Shown: positions 7,011 to 13,459 of the stretch, piece after piece
Position numbering within the stretch: the stretch's first letter is position 1
Layout of the letters: every line of letters begins with the position of its first letter
NCBI GenBank assembly: GCA_025924845.1
Contig: JAICHN010000085.1
Coordinates: 1 to 14,245 of the forward strand
DNA from: Chloroflexota bacterium
GTDB lineage: Bacteria; Chloroflexota; UBA5177; JANWHV01
DNA length: 14,245 nucleotides
Direction: 5' to 3'
The notes under the pieces: generated by a model
Told to the model about the DNA's origin: nothing
Database searches by the model: none
Seen by the model: only the letters and a program-made list of their open reading frames with translations
Program-made: the position numbers and the translations under genes

Positions 7011-7017
7011 AAAGGAG
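7011..7017 (+). promoter_or_regulatory. Shine-Dalgarno of the sugar-binding protein gene
   Basis: AAAGGAG with a 7-nt spacer to ATG 7025. It supports the shorter form, which has a normal Tat signal. Confidence 0.85.
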
Positions 7018-7024
7018 AAATCAG

Positions 7025-8380
7025 ATGGCTGCTTCCTCGGATCGGCAAACCCCTATTCCGATGAGCACGACCGACCAGGCCCCGGCAACGGCGGAGACAC
7101 CGCGCAGCCGACTCTCCCGACGCACCCTCCTCAAGGCCGCCGGCGCCGGCACGGCCGCGCTCGCGGTTGGGAACGCCGCCGACATGGTCCGCGCCGCGCC
7201 AGCCCAGATTCGGCAATCCGCCTCGATCAAATTGACCATGTGGACCCAGTTCCCGGAGTTGCGGCCGGGCTTCCAGAAGATCTTCGACGCTTTCAAGAAG
7301 GACTTTCCGGACATCACGATCTCCCAGGTGCCCAAGCCCGCGCAGCAGTATCAGCAGATCTTCAACACCGCGCTGGCCGCCGGTGAGTTGCCCGACATCT
7401 TTATGATTCCCAGCGCGGCGCAGGTTCCCACCATCGCGAAAGCGGGCCAGTTGCTTGATCTGACCAACCACGTGCCGAGCATCAACAAGGAGATGCAGAT
7501 CGCCCGCGACGTCAGCTTCGTGGACGGCAAGCTCTACGACGTGGTCTGGGGCCGCTATACGGTCACCATGATGTATAACAAGAAGATGTTGGCGAAGTTC
7601 GGCCTCAAGCCGCCCGCGACCTGGGACGAGTGGAAGGCCCAGTGCGCGAAGATCAAGAAGGCCAACACCATTCCGATCTCCATGGCCGGCGACGGCTCGA
7701 TCGATGCCTTCTGGTTTACCGAGCTGGCTTCCGCTGCCCTGGGCAATGCCGGCTATAACGCCCTGGCGGCAGGCAAGAAGAAGTTCACGGACCGCGAGTT
7801 GCAGCAGACCATGCAGTTCGTGCTCGATATGGTGCCCTACTATCAGCCCGGCTTCCTCGCCACCAAGTATGTCGACTCCAAGGCACTCTTCGCGACCGAG
7901 AAGGTGGTCTATTTCGAGGCGGGCACGGCGGACGTACCGGGCTTCCGCAGTATCAATCCGAACCTGGATATCGGCATCTTCGCCTTCCCGCCTCCCAGCA
8001 AAACGGAGGGCCGAGCCTCCACGCTCTCCGGCCTGAGCGTGACGGTGGGCGGCAATCCCAACGTCTCCGCCGCCAATAAAGATGCCATCTACAAGTTCCA
8101 GAACTGGTGCCTCAGTCCCAAGGGGGCTACTCTCTGTTGCCAGGCGATCAATATCACGCCGGTGGTCAAGGGGTTGGTGCTGCCCGGCGATCCGGTACTG
8201 CAACAGATGATCAAGGTTTCGCAGAACGATCATCACGTCTGGTATGAGATACCGACCCTCGCCCCCGGTTTCAATATCTGGGCCACCGAGGGCCAGGGCG
8301 TCTTCACCGGTCGCCTCACCTCCATGCAATTGCTCCAGCTGATGCAGAAGCAGTCCGACGCGGCGGCGAAGAGCTCGTAA
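7025..8380 (+). CDS. Tat-exported sugar ABC transporter substrate-binding protein (family 1)
   Basis: A 451-residue extracytoplasmic solute-binding protein of the MalE/UgpB-like family 1, the receptor of a CUT1 sugar transporter. After a 30-residue polar N-terminus comes a twin-arginine motif SRRTLLK (31-37), a weakly hydrophobic AAGAGTAALAVG stretch and a probable AAPA-Q cleavage near residue 60. There is no lipobox Cys, so it is exported folded and not lipid-anchored. The mature part starts with IKLTMWTQFPEL and has family features such as FNTALAAGELPDIFMIPSA, GKLYDVVWGRYTVTMMYNKKML and FGLKPPATWDEW. ATG 7025 has AAAGGAG at 7011-7017; the frame is open back to 6869. The two CUT1 permeases follow after a hairpin. 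Substrate class (sugar, glycoside or aldonate) cannot be told; the adjacent gluconokinase set suggests a sugar or sugar acid. Confidence 0.93.
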   Translation: MAASSDRQTPIPMSTTDQAPATAETPRSRLSRRTLLKAAGAGTAALAVGNAADMVRAAPAQIRQSASIKLTMWTQFPELRPGFQKIFDAFKKDFPDITISQVPKPAQQYQQIFNTALAAGELPDIFMIPSAAQVPTIAKAGQLLDLTNHVPSINKEMQIARDVSFVDGKLYDVVWGRYTVTMMYNKKMLAKFGLKPPATWDEWKAQCAKIKKANTIPISMAGDGSIDAFWFTELASAALGNAGYNALAAGKKKFTDRELQQTMQFVLDMVPYYQPGFLATKYVDSKALFATEKVVYFEAGTADVPGFRSINPNLDIGIFAFPPPSKTEGRASTLSGLSVTVGGNPNVSAANKDAIYKFQNWCLSPKGATLCCQAINITPVVKGLVLPGDPVLQQMIKVSQNDHHVWYEIPTLAPGFNIWATEGQGVFTGRLTSMQLLQLMQKQSDAAAKSS

Positions 8381-8403
8381 GCACTTGCGGCGCCCAGCAG
8401 GGA

Positions 8404-8439
8404 TCCGGCTCATGGACGGTAGGCCGTCCATGAGCCGGA
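8404..8439 (+). terminator. Hairpin between binding protein and permease genes
   Basis: Two perfect 16-bp arms (8404-8419, 8424-8439) with a 4-nt loop TAGG, 23 nt after the binding-protein stop. There is no T-tract. Such intercistronic stems in ABC operons allow the binding protein to be made in excess over the permeases, by partial termination or by protecting the upstream mRNA. Confidence 0.7.
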
Positions 8440-8529
8440 GGGCATGTGAGAAGGGCGTGGCGTGGTTCTTCTCGCAATGCCCAGGTACACCTATCGTCGG
8501 CACCGTGCCGGATTGGAGTTAAAGCCGAG

Positions 8530-9516
8530 ATGAGCCGGAACGCGCGGCGGTCGGACCTTAGCGGAGTCGAGCGCCTCAGCGGCGGCACGGACAGCCGTCA
8601 TGGCACCAGGGGTGGACGGCGCATTCCAGTGTATCTATGGTTCGTGCTGCCTGGTCTGGCGCTCTACCTCCTGTTCTTCATCGGGCCCATGTTCGCCGCC
8701 TTCCGCTACAGCTTCACCAATTGGCCGGGCATTGGCAACACGCAGACCTTCATCGGACTGAAGAATTTCAGCGATGCCCTCACCGATTACCAACTCTGGC
8801 GCAGCTTGCTGCACAATCTCTATTTCTTTGTCCTGATCTTCATCCTGCAAAATACCATCGGTCTCGGTCTGGCGCTGCTGCTGAACTCCCGCCTGCCCGG
8901 CCACCAGATCCACCGTACGGTGCTCTACATCCCGGCCATCCTCTCCCTGGTCGTCACCGGCTTCATCTGGGAATTGATGCTTAGCCCGCAGATCGGTTTG
9001 GTCAACCCAACCCTCAAGAATATGGGCCTGGGCGGCTTGCAGCAGGTCTGGTTGGGCGATCCCAGTATCAGCCTACCGGTGGTGATCCTGGTCCAGGCAT
9101 GGCAGTGGATGGGCGTGCCCATGGTGGTCTACCTGGCCGGCCTGCAGTCGATACCGCACGAACTTACCGAAGCGGCAATGATCGACGGCGCGAACAAGTG
9201 GCAGGTGCTGGTGCGAGTCACCTTCCCGCTCCTCGCGGCTCCGTTCACCACCCTGACCATCTTCTGTTTCATCGTGATGTTCAGGGTCTTCGACATCGTC
9301 TACGTGATGGAAGGGCCGCTTGGTGAACCGGACGGCTCGACCTCGACCCTGGGCACCCTGATCATCCAGTATGCATTCGGGGGGCTGGGCGGCAACGCCA
9401 ACGTTATGCCGGAGATGAGTTACGCCATGGCGATCGGTGTCCTAAGTTTCATCTTTCTAGGCGGAGTCTCGGGGATTGCCATGCTCCTGCTGCGTCGCCG
9501 TGAGGTCGCATTCTGA
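8530..9516 (+). CDS. CUT1 sugar ABC transporter permease, MalF/UgpA type (copy 1)
   Basis: A 329-residue inner-membrane protein, one half of the sugar channel. After a charged cytoplasmic N-terminus of about 35 residues (MSRNARRSDLSGVERL) it has six membrane segments, the first being VYLWFVLPGLALYLLFFIGP. The EAA loop that docks the ATPase is EAAMIDGANKWQVLVRVTFPLL (from residue 214), a good match to EAA---G---------I-LP. It ends LLLRRREVAF. The frame is open from GTG 8446, but ATG 8530 is preferred: GGAG at 8515-8518 with an 11-nt spacer, and the upstream part overlaps the region just after the hairpin and does not look like family sequence. No ATPase gene is nearby, which is common for CUT1 systems that share an MsmK/UgpC-type ATPase. 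A close paralogue lies inverted at 10499-11389. Confidence 0.93.
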   Translation: MSRNARRSDLSGVERLSGGTDSRHGTRGGRRIPVYLWFVLPGLALYLLFFIGPMFAAFRYSFTNWPGIGNTQTFIGLKNFSDALTDYQLWRSLLHNLYFFVLIFILQNTIGLGLALLLNSRLPGHQIHRTVLYIPAILSLVVTGFIWELMLSPQIGLVNPTLKNMGLGGLQQVWLGDPSISLPVVILVQAWQWMGVPMVVYLAGLQSIPHELTEAAMIDGANKWQVLVRVTFPLLAAPFTTLTIFCFIVMFRVFDIVYVMEGPLGEPDGSTSTLGTLIIQYAFGGLGGNANVMPEMSYAMAIGVLSFIFLGGVSGIAMLLLRRREVAF

Positions 9517-9634
9517 TGGAAGAAGCTCTCTCCCCCTCGCCCACGAATGTGAGGCACACCCGTATCGGACAAACGGAAAGGTGGACGTACGGCAGGGTGT
9601 CCGCCGCGATCAGAGGGTATGACTGGAGGCAGGC
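9517..9634. other. 118-nt gap between the paired permease genes
   Basis: CUT1 permease genes usually overlap or nearly touch, so this gap is long. It contains a weak stem (9580-9586 with 9599-9605, one G-U pair, 12-nt loop) and no promoter I can defend. The Shine-Dalgarno of the next gene is GGAGG at 9625-9629. Confidence 0.4.
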
Positions 9635-10486
9635 GTGTACAGCGTGAGAGCTCGGCGACGGCCACGGATATTTCGGTGGGCTACGGTGCAATGGCTGGTG
9701 CTCACCTTCATCGCCGTGGTGAACGTGATCCCGATCATCCTGACCTTTCTTGCCTCCTTCAAGTCCAACCAGGATTTCTTCTACAATACCTATTCCCTGC
9801 CGAACGTCTGGCACCTGGACAACTACTCCGCGGCCTGGACCGACGCCAACATGGGGCGGTTCTTTCTCAACAGCGTGGTCGTCACCCTGGGCGGTGTAGT
9901 GATCAACTTGCTGTGCAGCACGCCGCTCGCCTATGCCCTGGCCCGCTTCCGCTTCCGCCTGAACGGCTTTCTCTTCATCTTCATCGTAGGCGGCCTTATC
10001 GCGCCCGGACAGTTGATCGGCATCTCACTGCTGCAATGGGTCAAGACTCTGCACCTCTTCAATACCTATTTCTCGTTGATCTTCCCCTATGCCGCGTTCG
10101 GCATGCCGGTCGCGGTGCTCATTCTTTCCGGCTTCTTCCGCCAGTTGCCCCGTGAACTGGAAGAAGCGGCGCTGATCGACGGCGCGGGCGAGTTTACCGC
10201 CTTCCTGCGCATCATGGTGCCCCTGGTGCGGCCCGCCCTTGCCACGGTAATCATCTTCAACGGAATCGGGATCTGGAACGATTTCTTCCTGCCCCTGGTC
10301 CTGGCCTATACGCCGGACATCCAGACCCTGCCCCTGGGCATCATCCTGCTGTTCGGCGCCTTTTCCTCGGAGTGGGGCACTATCTTCGCCGCCGTGATCA
10401 TCGCCTCCGTGCCGGTAATCATCGCCTATTTCTTCCTCACCCGCCAATTCATCGCCGGGCTGAGCGCGGGCGCGGTCAAGGGCTGA
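9635..10486 (+). CDS. CUT1 sugar ABC transporter permease, MalG/UgpE type
   Basis: A 283-residue inner-membrane protein, the second half of the sugar channel. The N-terminus is basic (RARRRPRIFRW), followed by WLVLTFIAVVNVIPIILTFLASFK and the MalG-type periplasmic stretch with NTYSLPNVWHLDNYSAAW. Six membrane segments are expected. The EAA loop is EEAALIDGAGEFTAFLRIMVPLVRPAL (EAA at 177-179). It ends FFLTRQFIAGLSAGAVKG, the normal MalG-type C-terminus. The start is GTG 9635, with GGAGG at 9625-9629 and a 5-nt spacer; an in-frame TGA at 9620 excludes a longer form, and ATG 9619 is in another frame. It pairs with the permease at 8530-9516. Its stop lies 12 nt from the stop of the convergent permease gene on the other strand. 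Confidence 0.94.
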   Translation: MYSVRARRRPRIFRWATVQWLVLTFIAVVNVIPIILTFLASFKSNQDFFYNTYSLPNVWHLDNYSAAWTDANMGRFFLNSVVVTLGGVVINLLCSTPLAYALARFRFRLNGFLFIFIVGGLIAPGQLIGISLLQWVKTLHLFNTYFSLIFPYAAFGMPVAVLILSGFFRQLPRELEEAALIDGAGEFTAFLRIMVPLVRPALATVIIFNGIGIWNDFFLPLVLAYTPDIQTLPLGIILLFGAFSSEWGTIFAAVIIASVPVIIAYFFLTRQFIAGLSAGAVKG

Positions 10487-10498
10487 GCGCCGCACCGT

Positions 10499-11389
10499 TC
10501 AGAAGGACAGCTCACGCCGGCGCAAGGCCAGGAACAGCAGCCCGGCGATCAGGCCCAGCAGTACGTAACTGAACACGCCGAGCGCCATGGCGTAGCTCAT
10601 CCGGCCGCCGAAGGCTTCGTTGAGCATCACCAGGCCGATGGTCGTGGTCGAACCGTCCGGCTCACCTTGCGCCCCGCCCAGAATATAGATCAGGTCGAAG
10701 ACGCGGAACATCATCACGAAGCAAATGATCGTCAGCGCGGTAAACGGGCCGGCGAGCAGGGGGAAAGTGACACGAAGCAGCACCTGTCGGCTGTTCGCGC
10801 CGGCGAGCATCGCCGCCTCCGTGAACTCGCGCGGGATGGAACGCAGACCGGCCAGGTAGACGACCATGGGAATGCCCATCCATTGCCAGGCCTGCACCAG
10901 AATGACCACGGTTAGGCTGATGCTGGGATCGCCCAACCAGACCCGCTGCAAGCCGCCCAGGCCAACGGCCTTCAGGGCGGGATTGATCATCCCGAGTTGT
11001 GGACTCAACATTAATTCCCACATATAGGAGGTGACGGTCAACGACAACACGGCGGGGATGAAGAGCACCGTGCGGTGGATCGCGTGGCCGGGGAGGCGCG
11101 CGTCGAGCAGGAGCGCCAGCCCCAGGCCGACCGTGTTTTGCAAGATGAAGACCAGGATGAAGAAATAGAGGTTGTGCAGCAGCGCGCGCCAGACCTGGTA
11201 ATCGGTGAGCAGGTCGCTGAAGTTGCGCAGGCCGACGAAATCCATGCGGGTGCCGATCCCAGGCCAATCATAGAAGCTGAGGCGGAAGGCGACGAAGAGC
11301 GGCCCCATGAAGAAGGCCAGAAAGAGGGCGAGGCCGGGCAGCATCATCCAGACATAAACCGGGATCCGTCCCCGTCTGCCCAAGCTCAT
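10499..11389 (-). CDS. CUT1 sugar ABC transporter permease, MalF type (copy 2, inverted paralogue)
   Basis: A 296-residue membrane permease very similar to copy 1 at 8530-9516: long shared blocks include WELMLSPQ, VWLGDPSIS, VVILVQAWQWMG and PMVVYLAGL. It lacks most of copy 1's charged N-terminal extension, and about nine residues before MSYAMA are deleted. Its EAA loop reads EAAMLAGANSRQVLLRVTFPLL (from 191), so the usual Ile-Asp after EAAM is Leu-Ala. ATG 11389 is chosen; GTG 11395 is an alternative. Neither has a good Shine-Dalgarno. It lies 48 nt after the stop of the DppC-like gene on the same strand (42 nt if GTG 11395 is used), so it is probably co-transcribed with a peptide-type transporter, which is odd. 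No MalG partner or binding protein of its own is next to it. It may form a channel with the MalG-type protein at 9635-10486 or be a relic. The reading frame is intact. Confidence 0.9.
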   Translation of the reverse strand: MSLGRRGRIPVYVWMMLPGLALFLAFFMGPLFVAFRLSFYDWPGIGTRMDFVGLRNFSDLLTDYQVWRALLHNLYFFILVFILQNTVGLGLALLLDARLPGHAIHRTVLFIPAVLSLTVTSYMWELMLSPQLGMINPALKAVGLGGLQRVWLGDPSISLTVVILVQAWQWMGIPMVVYLAGLRSIPREFTEAAMLAGANSRQVLLRVTFPLLAGPFTALTIICFVMMFRVFDLIYILGGAQGEPDGSTTTIGLVMLNEAFGGRMSYAMALGVFSYVLLGLIAGLLFLALRRRELSF

Positions 11390-11437
11390 CGCCACCGCTC
11401 ATCTTGCCCAACACCGCGTGGGAGCGGCACGATCACT

Positions 11438-12427
11438 CTACTCACCCGTCCGCGCATCAACCGCGTCGCGCAGGCCATCGCCCAGGAAGGCGAACGACAC
11501 CACCAGCACCGCCAATACGGCGGCGGGCGCCACGGACTCCAGCCAGTTGATGTCGATGTGCTGGGCGCCGTTCGAGACCAGCGATCCGAGATCCGGATTG
11601 GGGGGCTGTACACCCAGCCCAAGCAACGAAAGTGTGGTTTCGTTATAGATAAAGCCACCGATGCCGAAGGTCGCCTGCACCAGGACCAAACCCCAGGTGT
11701 TGGGGAGGATGTGGCGGGTAATGATCTTCCAGCGCGGCGTCCCCACCGAGTGCGCGGCCTCCACGAACTGCTGCTCCTTGAACGATAGGGTCAGGGCGCG
11801 GACGAAGCGCATCAGGGGCGGCCAGCCCACCAGGCCGAACACGATGGTGATCAGGACGATCCGCCCGGTGCCGCCGAAGAAGGTATCCCAATCAGGGCCG
11901 AGCACCGCCACGGTGAGGAACGCGAGCAGGAAGGTGGGGAGAGCAAACACGAAGTCGGTGAAGCGGGACAGCACGGCGTCCAGCCTGCCGCCGTAGAATC
12001 CCGCCGTGACCCCGATGCCCACTCCCAGGATGGTCGCCACCACCTGCCCTATGATGCCGACCGCCAGGGCGGGACGCAAGCCGAAGATGATCGCGCTCAA
12101 CAAATCGTGTCCCGACGAGTCGGTGCCCAGCAAGTGCCGACCACTGGGGAAGCTGTCCTGGTGAAACGGATCATTGACGGTGGGGTCGATCAGGGGCAGA
12201 AAGTTGGCGAGCAGCGCCGCGGCGATCAGAGCAATCAGGACCAGTAGACTGGCCATGGCCAGTCGATTGGCCCTAAAGCGGCGCAACGCCTCACGACTGA
12301 GCGAGGTAGGCTGCACTTCCGGCGTGGCGGGGGCAAAACGAGGGCGAGGCTCCCGATCGGGCGCTTCGACCAGCATGTCCTGATCATCCTTCGCCCCGGT
12401 GCCGCGTTCCCCGGTATTGTCGATCAT
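11438..12427 (-). CDS. dppC: Peptide/oligosaccharide ABC transporter permease, DppC/OppC type
   Basis: A 329-residue inner-membrane protein. A polar, acidic and proline-rich N-terminus of about 45 residues precedes the DppC opening SREALRRFRANRLAMASLLVLIALIAAALLA. The hallmark HLLGTDSSGHDLLSAIIFGLRPALAVG is at about 98-124, and the EAA loop FVEAAHSVGTPRWKIITRHILPN at about 221-243. It continues with the family's ETTLSLLGLGVQPPNPDLGSLV and ends GDGLRDAVDARTGE, as DppC proteins do. The ATG follows the dppB stop directly (stop 12428-12430, ATG 12427), so translation is probably coupled; the Shine-Dalgarno (GGTGAG) is modest. Peptides are the usual substrate of the family, but oligosaccharides, nickel or opines are also carried by relatives. 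No DppD/DppF ATPase genes follow; a sugar permease gene follows instead. Confidence 0.94.
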   Translation of the reverse strand: MIDNTGERGTGAKDDQDMLVEAPDREPRPRFAPATPEVQPTSLSREALRRFRANRLAMASLLVLIALIAAALLANFLPLIDPTVNDPFHQDSFPSGRHLLGTDSSGHDLLSAIIFGLRPALAVGIIGQVVATILGVGIGVTAGFYGGRLDAVLSRFTDFVFALPTFLLAFLTVAVLGPDWDTFFGGTGRIVLITIVFGLVGWPPLMRFVRALTLSFKEQQFVEAAHSVGTPRWKIITRHILPNTWGLVLVQATFGIGGFIYNETTLSLLGLGVQPPNPDLGSLVSNGAQHIDINWLESVAPAAVLAVLVVSFAFLGDGLRDAVDARTGE

Positions 12428-13381
12428 CTATAGTCTCACCCGCGGATCGACGATGGTGTAAAAGATGTCGGTCAGCGCATTGGCCACGACGACCGCCGCC
12501 GCCAGCACCAGTGTGGTCGCCATGGTGACCGAGTAGTCGTCGGAAAGGGTAGATTGCACGGTGATATTGGCCACCCCGGGAATACTGAACTCATTCTCGA
12601 TGATGAAAGCACCGACCACCAGAAAAGCAATGGTCGGCCCAAGTACCGATGCGAAGGGCAGCAGCGTATTCTTCATCGCATGCAGGTAAATGACCCGGCG
12701 CTCCGGCAGTCCCTTGGCGCGCGCCATGCGTATATAATCCTTGCTCAGCTCCTCCAGCATAAAGCTGCGGAGGGAGCGCGCGAATAAGCCGGCCAGGCCG
12801 GCGGCGAACACACAGGCAGGGGCCAGCCAGGAGCGAGGATCGCCCAGGCCGTTCCATCCACTGACCGGCAAATGAAAGAAAGTATCCTTGAGCAGAACCC
12901 CGAACACCAGCCATACGCCGGGAATAATTACGAAGGGTGGAATGGAATAGAGCGTCATCATGACGCCCATGTTCAGGTTGTCCGCCACCAACCGATTGTG
13001 GCGCACCGCGGCGAGAATGCCAAGCGGTACGCCGAAGAGGAGCGCGATGCCCGTGGCCAGGGCGCCCAACTCGAGCGTCACCGGCAAGCCCTGCCCGATA
13101 ATCGTGGTTACCGGTGTACCGACCTCCAATACCGAGGTGCCCAGATCGCCGTGGAGCGCGTTCCAAATGTAGGTGACATATTGATGCCAGAGCGGTTGAT
13201 CCAGGCCCATTTGGTGGTACATCCGCTTATAGGTAGCCACATCACCCGCGTGCTGACCGAGTTGCTGCGCAACCGGGTCGCCCGGCGCCAGCCGCACCAG
13301 GAAAAAGGTGACGGCGGCCACGCCAAGCAGGATAAACAGCATGGCGATCAGCCGCCGAACGATAAAAAACAGCACTGCCAT
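12428..13381 (-). CDS. dppB: Peptide/oligosaccharide ABC transporter permease, DppB/OppB type
   Basis: A 317-residue inner-membrane protein with the typical opening FIVRRLIAMLFILLGVAAVTFFLVRLAPGDPV (about 6-37), then the periplasmic QMGLDQPLWHQYVTYIWNALHGDLGTS (57-83), and the membrane block with VTLELGALATGIALLFGVPLGILAAVR. The cytoplasmic coupling loop is DYIRMARAKGLPERRVIYLHAMKN (215-238), the DppB version of the EAA motif. It ends DIFYTIVDPRVRL, the normal family end. ATG 13381 has only a weak GGGG upstream. It follows the binding-protein gene after a 17-bp-stem hairpin and abuts dppC with no spacer. The two permeases form the channel of a family 5 type transporter. Confidence 0.95.
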   Translation of the reverse strand: MAVLFFIVRRLIAMLFILLGVAAVTFFLVRLAPGDPVAQQLGQHAGDVATYKRMYHQMGLDQPLWHQYVTYIWNALHGDLGTSVLEVGTPVTTIIGQGLPVTLELGALATGIALLFGVPLGILAAVRHNRLVADNLNMGVMMTLYSIPPFVIIPGVWLVFGVLLKDTFFHLPVSGWNGLGDPRSWLAPACVFAAGLAGLFARSLRSFMLEELSKDYIRMARAKGLPERRVIYLHAMKNTLLPFASVLGPTIAFLVVGAFIIENEFSIPGVANITVQSTLSDDYSVTMATTLVLAAAVVVANALTDIFYTIVDPRVRL

Positions 13382-13410
13382 GGGCGCCGACCCCGCTTTG
13401 CGCTAACCGC

Positions 13411-13447
13411 CAGGGTTGGGGCGTCCACGTTGGACGCCCCAACCCTG
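13411..13447 (-). terminator. Hairpin between family 5 binding protein and DppB genes
   Basis: Two perfect 17-bp arms (13411-13427, 13431-13447) with a 3-nt loop (CGT). It lies in the 78-nt gap between the binding-protein stop and the dppB start. No T-tract. Its placement matches the hairpin at 8404-8439 in the sugar transporter, which suggests the same role: more binding protein than permease. Confidence 0.7.
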
Positions 13448-13459
13448 AGCCGCCCGTTC

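Noticed and set aside
6971..8503. Very long minus-strand frame (510 codons) opposite the sugar-binding protein gene
   Set aside because: It mirrors a well-supported gene. Its translation is Gly/Arg/His/Leu-rich without domains, and long antisense frames are expected with this GC-rich codon usage.
9580..9605. Weak stem in the gap between the two sugar permease genes
   Set aside because: Seven pairs with one G-U and a 12-nt loop; much weaker than the other hairpins and could be chance.
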